This document shows positions 44,478-54,539 of a stretch of 64,000 bases of DNA, piece after piece (position 1 is the first letter of the stretch; each line of letters begins with the position of its first letter). The notes beneath the pieces are model-generated. The model saw only the letters and a list, made by a program, of their open reading frames with translations, was not told where the DNA came from and ran no database searches. Made by a program: the position numbers and the translations under genes. The DNA lies in assembly GCA_017629245.1 (NCBI GenBank), contig JAGBXO010000011.1, forward strand, positions 1-64,000, read 5' to 3'. Source of the stretch: Alphaproteobacteria bacterium (GTDB lineage Bacteria > Pseudomonadota > Alphaproteobacteria > Rs-D84).

Positions 44478-45878
44478 TTACTTTTTGTAGTAACGCTGAA
44501 CCTCGGTCATGACAAAGTTAAACAACTTGCCCGCCTGGGTCGTTTGGGGCATCGCCCAATCACGTTGCATATACGGCATTGCAGCAACCAAAACAAATCG
44601 CGCCATAAAATGGAATATATTTGCCTGCTGCACACGTGACAACTTAATCGGTGCATTATCAATAGAAAACAATTCATTTTCAATCGCATCGTCCAATTTT
44701 TCATTTATATTATCCAAAATTTTTTGCGGATAATACAATTTACACTCTTTTGGAAAGCCTTCGAACATAGCGGTTGAATCACCCTGGGAATATAATAAAT
44801 TCCAACCGACACGATCAAACAAATCTTCCAGGCAGTTACAAATCATACTGTTATATGACTTTACACCATTTTCCATAAATGTGGCCAAATGCGCTTCGAT
44901 ACTGTCTGATTTTGCACATTTTTTCTTGCGCGCATCTTCGTACGCCAAATGTGTTTGACGTTCAAATTCAAAGAAAGTACGAACCTGGCATATAATCTCC
45001 ATTGGAACGATAGTTTCTGGATTTGGACCTATATTAATCACAATCTTGGCATCACGATAATTACGCGGATTTTGCATATTATAAAAACTGTCACGAACCG
45101 AAATAATACGTTCTGGCATCATTGCCTGAATCCGTTCAATAAATGTGCGCGCCTGGGGGATTAAATCAAACAAGCATTTTACACGCCAGACATCCTGCAG
45201 GCGCATACGCGGTTTTTCAACCCGGTCCAGAGCACGAACCAATTCCACCGCAATATCTTCATGGCCAGAGCCAATAATAGACAATACCGTTTCTGATGGT
45301 GTTGAAATAAATTTTTCGTTCAGTTTATCGCGAATCTTGGTCGCAATAGCACGGGCAGACGCTTCGCGTTCGTGCGATGCGATTACGCGATATACGGTTG
45401 ACGAAACTTCGTCCACGTATTTGGCATAGTATTTGCCCGTCATTTTATCCAGTGCGCGCCCAATTTTCTTCTGGGCAGCCACAATAACCGTGACAATGGA
45501 CGATACCGCCAAATCAATCTTGTGACCGGCAGAACTTGTAAAAAACTGATTACGCATTGGGTCCGCATCCAAACGATGCTGCACAATATATGGTGACAAT
45601 GGATTAATATCAGCAATGCGCATCGGTTCATCAATGGCACTGTCTGTGTCATAATCATATTTCATAACCGCAGCCTTGGGCGCACCAAAGCATTTGCCCA
45701 GAACATAAAACACTTCACGGAACCAGTGCATACTGTCCGAATACAGCAGGCGCAAATGATCAGCTGCAACTTCGTTTATACGTCCAGATTCCAAGGCCCG
45801 ATCTATGGCAATCAGATTCTTTCTATCATTTTCTGTGGCGATGTCTTGGGCAACTGTTTCAGCACCGATATAAGACAT
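44478..45878 (-). CDS. Unknown 466-aa protein with a possible RelA/SpoT-like region
   Basis: No firm family. Residues about 225-335 read RLQDVWRVKCLFD ... YRDAKIVINIGPN ... MEIICQVRTFFEFERQTHLAYE. This order resembles the nucleotidyltransferase domain of RelA/SpoT proteins (D-x-x-R-x-K, YRD, EIQxRT, H-x-x-YE). The N-terminal 200 residues are helical and unassigned. No HD hydrolase motif or ACT/TGS domain is visible. AAGGGGG precedes the ATG, 20 bases after lysS on the same strand. A stress-nucleotide role would be inference only. Confidence 0.6.
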   Translation of the reverse strand: MSYIGAETVAQDIATENDRKNLIAIDRALESGRINEVAADHLRLLYSDSMHWFREVFYVLGKCFGAPKAAVMKYDYDTDSAIDEPMRIADINPLSPYIVQHRLDADPMRNQFFTSSAGHKIDLAVSSIVTVIVAAQKKIGRALDKMTGKYYAKYVDEVSSTVYRVIASHEREASARAIATKIRDKLNEKFISTPSETVLSIIGSGHEDIAVELVRALDRVEKPRMRLQDVWRVKCLFDLIPQARTFIERIQAMMPERIISVRDSFYNMQNPRNYRDAKIVINIGPNPETIVPMEIICQVRTFFEFERQTHLAYEDARKKKCAKSDSIEAHLATFMENGVKSYNSMICNCLEDLFDRVGWNLLYSQGDSTAMFEGFPKECKLYYPQKILDNINEKLDDAIENELFSIDNAPIKLSRVQQANIFHFMARFVLVAAMPYMQRDWAMPQTTQAGKLFNFVMTEVQRYYKK

Positions 45879-45897
45879 TATTACCCCCTTTGGCTGG

Positions 45898-47373
45898 TCA
45901 CTTCATTATTGGAAACAGAATCACATCACGCAGTGTTGGCTGGTCAAAAATAATGCTGGCCAATCTATCAACACCAACGCCCACACCAGAAATCGGTGGG
46001 AACCCGTGTTCCATCGCACGCACAAAATCGTTGTCGGGGTTAAAGGCTTCTTCGTCCCCATCGGCAATGTTGCGCGCCTGTTCTTCGAACGCCGCCAATT
46101 GCTGAATTGGGTTTACAAGTTCTGAATACCCTTTGCATATTTCAGCCCCACAAACCAACAACTGATACATATCAATTCGTCGGTCATCAGCATCATTACG
46201 GCGCGCCAAAGGCACCATATATGCAGGATAGTTATACAAGAATGTTGGATTGACGATGTTGCCACGAATCTTGCGCTTGTAGACATAGTCAACCAGGGTT
46301 GGGATTGACTTTAAATCTTCTAATTCCGAATATGGGAACATGCCATTATCAACCAATTTCTGGCGCAAGGCATCAACATCATCAAAATCCAGAATATCAC
46401 AACCAAAGAATTCGTTCATTTTGGCCGTATAATCAATCATTTCATATTTGCTAAAGTCCAATTTTGTGCCCTGGTATTCAATCTGTAATGTGCCACGACA
46501 TTTCATCAATAAATCTTGGATTAAATCCCAGGTAAACTTGATATTATCATTGAAATCCCAATAGGCAGCATACCATTCAACCATCGAAAATTCCTGCAGA
46601 TGCATGGCATCCATACCTTCGTTGCGAAAATCTTTGGCAACTTCGTATACGCGGTCGAAACCGGCACCAATCGCCTGCTTTAAGAATAATTCTGGTGAGA
46701 TGCGCAACTGAAAATCGGCATCCAGTGCATTATGGTGCGTTGTAAATGGACGCGCCGCCGCACCCGATGCAATATTCTGCATAATCGGTGTTTCAATTTC
46801 TAAAAATCCACGTGCATTCATAAAATCACGCCAATATTGCATCATCTTGAAACGCCCCAACAATGCGTTGCGCGATTCTGGGTTTGAAATAATATCCAGA
46901 TAACGCTGGCGATAGCGGGTTTCCATATCGGTCAGACCATGATATTTTTCAGGCAATGGACGCAGGGCCTTGGACAGGATTTCGTATGCCGACACCCGAA
47001 CTGTCAGTTCGCCGGCGGTAGTGTGATACAATTCGCCAGTAATGCCGATAAAATCGCCCAGGTCAACATTTGCCTTCATAAATTTATAGTTTTCTTCGCC
47101 CAGTTCTTCGCGTGACATAGAAAACTGAATTTCGCCGTTAATGTCGTAGATGCGACCAAACATCAATTTACCCAGCCAACGCAACGCCGTCACACGACCC
47201 GCCAGGCGCACAGGCACCCCATCTGCTAATTCACGTGCAGTTTCAATTGTATGGGTACGGTCAAATTTGTCTTTCCACACAACACCGTCACGCGCACGAA
47301 TATTTTCTGCCTTTTGCAGACGTGCGGTTAATTCATTTGTTGAAATTGCATTGTTTGTTGTGTTTTCTGACAT
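45898..47373 (-). CDS. lysS: Lysyl-tRNA synthetase, class II
   Basis: 491 aa. The N-terminal OB anticodon-binding domain includes VRLAGRVTALRWLGKLMFG. Class II motif 1 is in RDFMNARGFLEIETPIMQ. Motif 2 is FRNEGMDAMHLQEFSMVEWY, where HLQEF replaces the usual HNPEF. Motif 3 is GVGVGVDRLASIIFDQP. It charges tRNA-Lys. It is the probable first gene of a unit with the unknown 466-aa gene. Confidence 0.96.
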   Translation of the reverse strand: MSENTTNNAISTNELTARLQKAENIRARDGVVWKDKFDRTHTIETARELADGVPVRLAGRVTALRWLGKLMFGRIYDINGEIQFSMSREELGEENYKFMKANVDLGDFIGITGELYHTTAGELTVRVSAYEILSKALRPLPEKYHGLTDMETRYRQRYLDIISNPESRNALLGRFKMMQYWRDFMNARGFLEIETPIMQNIASGAAARPFTTHHNALDADFQLRISPELFLKQAIGAGFDRVYEVAKDFRNEGMDAMHLQEFSMVEWYAAYWDFNDNIKFTWDLIQDLLMKCRGTLQIEYQGTKLDFSKYEMIDYTAKMNEFFGCDILDFDDVDALRQKLVDNGMFPYSELEDLKSIPTLVDYVYKRKIRGNIVNPTFLYNYPAYMVPLARRNDADDRRIDMYQLLVCGAEICKGYSELVNPIQQLAAFEEQARNIADGDEEAFNPDNDFVRAMEHGFPPISGVGVGVDRLASIIFDQPTLRDVILFPIMK

Positions 47374-47513
47374 TTTACCTGGCCTTTTGGTTAAAATAAA
47401 AAAAACGGACGCATAAAAGTGCGCCCGCAGTTTGTTAATCTGTTGGTCGCACCATATTAATTAAAACGTTTCAACAAGCATTTCATTTATAATGCACCCT
47501 GGGTTTTATGTTA

Positions 47514-47540
47514 TAAAACCGCCTTACGGCGGTTTTGAAT
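47514..47540. terminator. Bidirectional terminator next to tRNA-Gly
   Basis: AACCGCC / GGCGGTT with loop TTAC, flanked by A and T runs. The 170 bases between lysS and this tRNA hold nothing else recognisable. Confidence 0.8.
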
Positions 47541-47543
47541 CCT

Positions 47544-47620
47544 TGGTGCGAGCAAAGGGGCTCGAACCCTCGACCTCAACCTTGGCAAGGTTGCGCTCTA
47601 GCCAACTGAGCTACGCTCGC
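47544..47620 (-). tRNA. tRNA-Gly(GCC)
   Basis: 77 bases with CCA. Acceptor GCGAGCG / TGCTCGC (one G-U), anticodon GCC in AACCTTGCCAAGGTT, T-loop GGTTCGAGCCC. A TTGCAA -35 with CATTAT, 17 bases apart, lies upstream on the minus strand. Confidence 0.95.
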
Positions 47621-47694
47621 ATTGCGTGACATATAATGACATATATTTTATATAATTGCAAGTGTTTTTTATAAAAATTTAAAAGTCCCGAATT

Positions 47695-47949
47695 TTACGG
47701 AACTTTTTGCAAGTTTTGCGATTTAATGTATTCGAATTTTAGCGAATCCAGCGCATATTGTCGTTTTAGTTGTTCCAGCTCTTGGCGTTTAATATCTTTG
47801 ATTTCCCGGGTATTAACATTGGTCGTACATGTATTAAACACCAATGCAACCAAACATGCGACAGCAAAAAACGCCCGCCCACCGACCAATCTAACACGTA
47901 TGGCGTTATCAAAAAAATCTTGAACAACCCTAACCTTGTGCTCTGACAT
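47695..47949 (-). CDS. Small membrane protein, 84 aa
   Basis: Not recognised. One transmembrane segment (residues about 24-42, GRAFFAVACLVALVFNTCT) followed by a charged, possibly coiled-coil helix (REIKDIKRQELEQLKRQYAL). It lies 15 bases after the 329-aa membrane protein gene and is probably co-transcribed with it. Confidence 0.65.
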   Translation of the reverse strand: MSEHKVRVVQDFFDNAIRVRLVGGRAFFAVACLVALVFNTCTTNVNTREIKDIKRQELEQLKRQYALDSLKFEYIKSQNLQKVP

Positions 47950-47964
47950 ATATGCCCTTTTTTT

Positions 47965-48954
47965 TTAAAACCATGTCCATGGCTGAAACACCTTTAATAA
48001 CCCCAGCGCAGTGCGCTTATCAGCATAGGTATGCCCACAACGTGGACAGACGTTAAATGGTTTCAGAATTGATTTTGCCTTTTTAAACATCATAAACCAG
48101 ATGTACAGACCGATTGCCCACGCGGCAACCACCAGCCCCCATGCAACATAACCAAAATATTTATCAACCGTATTTGTAATAACCGTTATTGTTGTCACAT
48201 CCGATTTAGATAAATCATTATAAATTTTTGTCGCCACACCCCAACTGGATGGACGCCATGGATACACATGTTCAATACCATAATTCGTCAGCAATGTTGT
48301 GCCCAGACCACCAGATTGTTTATCCAGCGCAGTTTTAATCGCACTGTCCAGCGCTTTATCAATTTCTATCTGGGCAACGCGTGTCAGGTTAGATTTTACA
48401 GAATCCAGCTTTTCATTTACCAGTTTTGCTGTGTTATCAACTTTTTCTATTGCTGCGTTTGCCTTAGCCACACCTTCATCAACAGATGCAACCGCCTTGT
48501 CAACACCGTCTGTTTTAACACCGAATTTATTGGCCAACCCCGCCAGTTTCTTGACACCGGTTGTTTTTTCTGAGACTTGGGCTGTTTTTTCTTTGGCTGC
48601 CGCGGTTTTATCGCTCACTTTATCAACCACATCTTCTGCCATTTTTACGCCGTCAATAGCAACTGCAATCGGCTTTTCCAAATTTATAGAATCCGCGACA
48701 CCGTCCAGCAAGGCCTCGTATTGCTTTACAATACCCTTTTGCAGATCAAAGAACATAGACACCACAATAGATTTCTTAATCGGGGACGAATATGTGTTTT
48801 TCACATGTAATGGCGCCCACGCAACCAATACCAACCATATAACCGTTATTATCGTAAATATACGTTTAGTCCATGTTATGACAGATTGTTTCTTTTTAAC
48901 GGTTTTTGCGCCGCCCATATCAATTACTTCAACCTGATTATTCTTGCGTGACAT
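47965..48954 (-). CDS. Membrane protein with periplasmic coiled coil and C-terminal zinc-ribbon-like motif, 329 aa
   Basis: A basic N-terminus is followed by a membrane segment (IFTIITVIWLVLVAWAPL, residues about 32-49). A long helical, Ala/Lys/Val-rich region with heptad-like pattern spans about 75-205. A second membrane segment (FGYVAWGLVVAAWAIGLYIW) lies near 268-290. The C-terminus has CPRCGHTYADKRT, half of a zinc ribbon, which would lie in the cytoplasm. Unknown function; an envelope-spanning or sensor role is possible. Confidence 0.7.
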   Translation of the reverse strand: MSRKNNQVEVIDMGGAKTVKKKQSVITWTKRIFTIITVIWLVLVAWAPLHVKNTYSSPIKKSIVVSMFFDLQKGIVKQYEALLDGVADSINLEKPIAVAIDGVKMAEDVVDKVSDKTAAAKEKTAQVSEKTTGVKKLAGLANKFGVKTDGVDKAVASVDEGVAKANAAIEKVDNTAKLVNEKLDSVKSNLTRVAQIEIDKALDSAIKTALDKQSGGLGTTLLTNYGIEHVYPWRPSSWGVATKIYNDLSKSDVTTITVITNTVDKYFGYVAWGLVVAAWAIGLYIWFMMFKKAKSILKPFNVCPRCGHTYADKRTALGLLKVFQPWTWF

Positions 48955-49017
48955 AGAAAAAACTCCTTTACATTATGTAAAAGAGTTTAGACGATTATTA
49001 TTACCGTTTGCAATAAT

Positions 49018-50459
<1,442 letters not shown>

Positions 50460-50478
50460 TTATTTCCCTGTTGATACC

Positions 50479-51075
50479 TTATGCAGCCTGTCGTTCATAG
50501 GCAGCGGACATAATGGCCTGATTTTGTGCAGTCTTCGCCCCTTCAAGTTGTTCCAGGATTGCGCGCATTTCAGCAATTGATTGCTTCATATTGCGTGCTA
50601 TTTCTTGAACCTGTTCTGGAGTTAAATCCTGGGAAGAAATAGCCTCTTTGCTGTTGCGAACATTGTTTTTGGCGTTTGTATATTTTTCTTCCTGCGATTT
50701 ACTCATTTTGCGCATGTTATTGTTAACAAACTTTTCTATTGCACGCATAGCTTCTTTACTGTTCAAAAAATCTATTCCAAAATTGAACATAGCTTTCTTG
50801 CCCGCTTTGGTCCCCAGGAATCGCCCGGCGACACGCGGATTTTTCGCCAGACGCGATATCGTGGGCATTGCTTCGGTGACAATTTTTCCCGCACTTTTTG
50901 ATGCGACAGCCTTGGCCCCCTGTTTTGCGGCAGCCTTGGCCCCTTGTTTCGCGGCGGTTTTCGCGGCGGTCTTAGCACCTTGTTTTACCGCGGCTTTTGC
51001 TGTCTGTTTTGCTACGATTTTTGCGCCCTGGGTGACGGCAACTCTGCCGGCCGCGACAACTACTGGTGCAACCAT
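50479..51075 (-). CDS. Lys/Ala-rich unknown protein, 198 aa
   Basis: Not recognised. Residues 15-65 are a low-complexity run of (A/T)AKQGAKAA-type units, predicted as a cationic helix. Residues 70-125 include GRFLGTKAGKKAMFNFGIDF. The C-terminal 70 residues form probable coiled coil (PEQVQEIARNMKQSIAEMRA). No signal peptide is obvious, though the first 12 residues are hydrophobic. It sits between queA (2 bases) and tgt (22 bases) on the same strand. The repeats suggest nucleic-acid or membrane contact; this is inference. Confidence 0.7.
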   Translation of the reverse strand: MVAPVVVAAGRVAVTQGAKIVAKQTAKAAVKQGAKTAAKTAAKQGAKAAAKQGAKAVASKSAGKIVTEAMPTISRLAKNPRVAGRFLGTKAGKKAMFNFGIDFLNSKEAMRAIEKFVNNNMRKMSKSQEEKYTNAKNNVRNSKEAISSQDLTPEQVQEIARNMKQSIAEMRAILEQLEGAKTAQNQAIMSAAYERQAA

Positions 51076-51077
51076 AA

Positions 51078-52103
51078 TTATTCTCCTTTCCTAAATAGTA
51101 AACAACAATCACCATAACTGAAAAAGCGATACTTTTCAGCGACGGCGCGCGAATATGCCGCCTGCATTTCTGACAGACCAGCAAATGCCGACACCAACAT
51201 AAACAGCGTTGATTTTGGCAGGTGAAAATTAGTTAACAGCACATCAACTGCACGGAATTTATATCCTGGTGTGATAAAAATGTTTGTTGTTGTGCAAAAT
51301 GGTGCAACACGGCGATATTTTTCGGGTTCACTGTTGGCCATTGCCGCACTTTCCAGCAATCGCAGTGATGTTGTCCCTACCGAAATAACACGCGTGGCGC
51401 CGTTGATTACATCTGCCTGTTCTGCGGTAATGCACCCCCATTCGCTGTGCATTTTATGTTCGGACAGATTTTCGGTCTTGACCGGCATCCATGTACCTGC
51501 ACCAACATGCAAGGTAATATTTACAATTTTTGCACCGCGCGCACGAATTTCATCCAACAAATCAGGTGTAAAGTGCAATCCGGCTGTTGGAGCAGCCATT
51601 GAACCAATCGGATCGGCATAGACCGTCTGATAGCGGTCACGGTCAGATATTTCTGCGTCACGCTTCATATATGGTGGCAATGGCATTTTGCCCACCCGGT
51701 CCAGTGTGGCAAACACATCTTCGGTCATGAATTTGATTTTCAGACCACTGTCCGAATCAATATCACAGATTTTGATTTGCGTGCCGTCGTCCAGCGACAT
51801 TGTTTCACCAACCCGTATTTTTGTAAATTTTCGGCACAATCCCCACCAGCACCCGTCATCGGTTGCAGTATGCAATGTTATTTCATGTTTGCCATCTGCC
51901 ATAAAACGCGCAGGAATAACACGTGAATTATTAAAGACAACAACATCGCCCGGGCGCAGATAATCCAAAAAATCACGGACATTTTTGTCTGCACAGTTTT
52001 CGCCTTCAACAACCAACATGCGCGATGCATCGCGTACATCCAGCGGGCGCGATGCGATTAATTCAGTTGGCAATTCAAAATCAAAATCGGACAGTGTTAA
52101 CAT
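51078..52103 (-). CDS. queA: S-adenosylmethionine:tRNA ribosyltransferase-isomerase
   Basis: Makes epoxyqueuosine from preQ1-tRNA, 341 aa. Conserved segments: FDFELPTELIASRPLDVRDA, GDVVVFNNSRVIPARF, MPLPPYMKR, GSMAAPTAGLHFT and TNFHLPKSTLFMLVSAFAG. It follows era by 3 bases. Together with tgt it forms the last steps of queuosine insertion; the preQ1 synthesis genes are not in the window. Confidence 0.97.
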   Translation of the reverse strand: MLTLSDFDFELPTELIASRPLDVRDASRMLVVEGENCADKNVRDFLDYLRPGDVVVFNNSRVIPARFMADGKHEITLHTATDDGCWWGLCRKFTKIRVGETMSLDDGTQIKICDIDSDSGLKIKFMTEDVFATLDRVGKMPLPPYMKRDAEISDRDRYQTVYADPIGSMAAPTAGLHFTPDLLDEIRARGAKIVNITLHVGAGTWMPVKTENLSEHKMHSEWGCITAEQADVINGATRVISVGTTSLRLLESAAMANSEPEKYRRVAPFCTTTNIFITPGYKFRAVDVLLTNFHLPKSTLFMLVSAFAGLSEMQAAYSRAVAEKYRFFSYGDCCLLFRKGE

Positions 52104-52106
52104 GTT

Positions 52107-53003
52107 CTATTTCTTAAATTCCAGACCCTGGTCAATGTAATTTTCGGCCTTTTCTTCCCAATCAGGTTCAACACGAACAAACAGATGCAGGCGCGCGTTT
52201 ACACCCCACTGATCCTGAATATCATGGCGGGCGGCGGTACCAATGCGTTTTAACTGTTCACCACCCTTGCCCACAACAATCTTTTTATGCCCATCGTTGC
52301 GCACGGCAATTTTCTGATAGATGTCCAGAACGCCATCTTCGGCGACATCAACACGTTCGGTGACAACATTGATATGATATGGCAATTCTTGGTGAATGTA
52401 TTTGTATATCTTTTCACGCGTTAATTCCGATAAATATAATTCATCAGGCACATCGGGCGCATCAACCGTATCGAATAAGTACGGGCTTTCTGGCATAACA
52501 TTTGCCAGTGCAGTCAGCATTTTCTCAATACCGTCATTCTTTAACGCAGAAATCATAAAGATTTCGCCCCACGGTGCCATTTGTGATATTTCAGCCACCA
52601 TTGGCAGCAGTTCCAGTTTTGGAATCGCATCAACCTTATTCAATGCGACAAATATATTTGGACGGTCAGCAATCTTGTTTGCCAGGGCGCGAATTGTTTC
52701 GGTTATACCCTTTTGCGCATCAATCAACAGCAACACCGCATCAGCATCAGACACCGCATCCATTGCGGCGGCGACCATTGCACGATCCAGACGGCGCGAA
52801 GGCTTAAAAACGCCGGGTGTATCAACAAATATCAACTGTTTATCTCCGACCATTTTAACGGCACGCAGGCGTGTGCGCGTGGTCTGCACCTTGTGCGAGA
52901 CAATTGAGACTTTACGCCCCATAATTTGGTTTAACAATGTACTTTTGCCCGCATTTGTCGGGCCAATGATGGCAACAAAGCCAGAATATGTTTTTTTAGT
53001 CAT
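52107..53003 (-). CDS. era: GTPase Era
   Basis: Ribosome-assembly GTPase binding the 16S 3' end, 298 aa. G1 [14 protein letters not shown]2 QTTRTRLRA, G3 DTPGVF, G4 NKVD, G5 SALK. The C-terminal KH domain contains KKIVVGKGGEQLKRIGTAAR. The start at 53003 (MTKKTYSGFVAIIG) is typical; the longer frame to 53060 is not. First gene of the era-queA-ORF-tgt run. Confidence 0.97.
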   Translation of the reverse strand: MTKKTYSGFVAIIGPTNAGKSTLLNQIMGRKVSIVSHKVQTTRTRLRAVKMVGDKQLIFVDTPGVFKPSRRLDRAMVAAAMDAVSDADAVLLLIDAQKGITETIRALANKIADRPNIFVALNKVDAIPKLELLPMVAEISQMAPWGEIFMISALKNDGIEKMLTALANVMPESPYLFDTVDAPDVPDELYLSELTREKIYKYIHQELPYHINVVTERVDVAEDGVLDIYQKIAVRNDGHKKIVVGKGGEQLKRIGTAARHDIQDQWGVNARLHLFVRVEPDWEEKAENYIDQGLEFKK

Positions 53004-53106
53004 GCTTAGAATGATATCACAGCATTTTGAAAAGTAAACAAAAACCTTGCAAATCTGCATATTTGTGCTAAATCTGACACATAATAATTAACCCAAGGAA
53101 TCCGAT

Positions 53107-53808
53107 ATGCAATTAACAGGACCAGAAATTTTAAAACGCATGCAGGCAAAAAATCCAGATATTGTTATTGAACCATTTGACCTGCGATGTCTGGGCAGCA
53201 ACAGTTATGACCTGCACCTGGCAGATACACTGCGTGTATACCGGCACACATTGCCGGGTGGCATGAAACCAGCGATTGAATATAAAGGCAACCCAAAATA
53301 TCATTCTATGCGCGATTGGTTTGAAGATGAAGAAAGATATGAAAGATTTTGCAAATTTCCAGATATATATGACATTCGCAATCCACACTATTTAATTGAC
53401 CCAACGAATCCAAAACACCACGAAACAATTGATATAAAAATCCCAAAAACCGGGTTGATTTTATCACCAGATATCGGGTACCTGGGGTCAACAGTTGAAT
53501 ACACAGAAACGCGCAATCTGTTCCCGTATATCGACGGAAAATCCAGTGTTGGGCGCAACTTTATATTAAATCACCACACTGCAGGTCGCGGCGACGATGG
53601 ATTCTGTGGTGAATGGACATTGGAAATACGCGTTTTATACCCAACAGTTGTTTATCCGAACATGCGCATTGGCCAGATTTACTATGAAAAGTTTTCAGGC
53701 AATCGTATGCCGTATGATAAAAACCCAGCCAGCCACTATAACGGGCAACGCGGACCAACCGCCGCCGCAGTTATACCAATTGATGATTTTATACAAAAGA
53801 AGAGATAA
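53107..53808 (+). CDS. dcd: dCTP deaminase, enlarged
   Basis: Produces dUTP from dCTP, 233 aa against a usual 185-195. Family motifs: LGSNSYDLHLADTLRVY, the active-site GKSSVGRNF, and HHTAGRGDDGFCGEWTLEI. Extra sequence lies between residues about 50 and 100 (MRDWFEDEERYERFCKFPDI), where other Dcd proteins have a short loop. Ribosome site AAGGAATCC precedes the ATG. Confidence 0.9.
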   Translation: MQLTGPEILKRMQAKNPDIVIEPFDLRCLGSNSYDLHLADTLRVYRHTLPGGMKPAIEYKGNPKYHSMRDWFEDEERYERFCKFPDIYDIRNPHYLIDPTNPKHHETIDIKIPKTGLILSPDIGYLGSTVEYTETRNLFPYIDGKSSVGRNFILNHHTAGRGDDGFCGEWTLEIRVLYPTVVYPNMRIGQIYYEKFSGNRMPYDKNPASHYNGQRGPTAAAVIPIDDFIQKKR

Positions 53809-53819
53809 AAGGTTTTTAT

Positions 53820-54317
53820 ATGAGCGAATTTATGCAAGATTCTGAACAGTACTATTTTACCGTCCGCGATACTTTTGAGGTTGCGCATCGCATATTAAAC
53901 GCTTCAAAAGAACTGCCTGAAAACAAAGCTTTTATCAAAGATTTTAACGATATGGGCGAACTGTTTTGTGCAATGGAAAACGCGATTATTTCCAACCCAG
54001 ATTCCACAGGTAATATAACATACGACATCGCGTATCAAATATTGGTACTGTGCCGGAATGAAAAATTTGCATGTATGCTGATGAAGCGCAGATTTTATCA
54101 AAATATGCTGATTGTATTGAAACGCGCAAACCGCGGTGTGCCAGTTGACCCGGCGTTGCGCCATGCACTGTCGGGGATGCAACAGAAATTTGCACCCTTG
54201 ATGCTACAAAATCTGAATGATATCATTGCGCCCGAACAGACCGTCAGAACATTTGATGAAACACGGCACAAAATTATCCATCAGAAAATTCAGGTTAAAC
54301 ACCCGCGCAAGAAGTAA
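53820..54317 (+). CDS. Hypothetical protein, 165 aa
   Basis: Not recognised. Predominantly helical, soluble. Basic C-terminus (IHQKIQVKHPRKK). It starts 11 bases after dcd, so it is probably co-transcribed, and ends at an intrinsic terminator. Confidence 0.7.
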   Translation: MSEFMQDSEQYYFTVRDTFEVAHRILNASKELPENKAFIKDFNDMGELFCAMENAIISNPDSTGNITYDIAYQILVLCRNEKFACMLMKRRFYQNMLIVLKRANRGVPVDPALRHALSGMQQKFAPLMLQNLNDIIAPEQTVRTFDETRHKIIHQKIQVKHPRKK

Positions 54318-54320
54318 AAA

Positions 54321-54346
54321 CACCGCCCTTTGGCGGTTTTTTATTG
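54321..54346 (+). terminator. Terminator of the dcd unit
   Basis: ACCGCC / GGCGGT with a 4-base loop, then TTTTTATT. Confidence 0.85.
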
Positions 54347-54372
54347 ATTTTTTTTCGTGTTTTGTCTATAAT
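54344..54372 (+). promoter_or_regulatory. trpS-region promoter
   Basis: TTGATT (54344-54349), 17 bases, TATAAT (54367-54372). The expected start coincides with ATG 54379. Confidence 0.7.
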
Positions 54373-54378
54373 ACGCGT

Positions 54379-54438
54379 ATGTTAAGAAAAATTTGTATCT
54401 TTTCTGATTCTAAATGCTGGCGCGTTGTCGCCGACTAA
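54379..54438 (+). CDS. Putative leader peptide with one Trp codon, upstream of trpS
   Basis: A 19-codon ORF (MLRKICIFSDSKCWRVVAD) begins where transcription should start, so it is probably read leaderless. Codon 14 is TGG (54418-54420). That codon lies at the 5' arm of competing hairpins: GGCG/CGCC (54419-54422 with 54429-54432) or GGCGC/GCGCC (54419-54423 with 54445-54449). A further hairpin TTTTGC/GCAAAA (54441-54446 with 54462-54467) follows. trpS starts about 100 bases later. Ribosome stalling at Trp could control trpS; no T-tailed terminator is evident. Confidence 0.45.
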   Translation: MLRKICIFSDSKCWRVVAD

Positions 54439-54539
54439 ATTTTTGCGCCCCTGGGGCCCGGGCAAAATAAATTTGGGCTTTCATTTCATAAACAAAATTA
54501 CTAAAATACAAACGATAAAAATAATAAAAGGTATTTACT

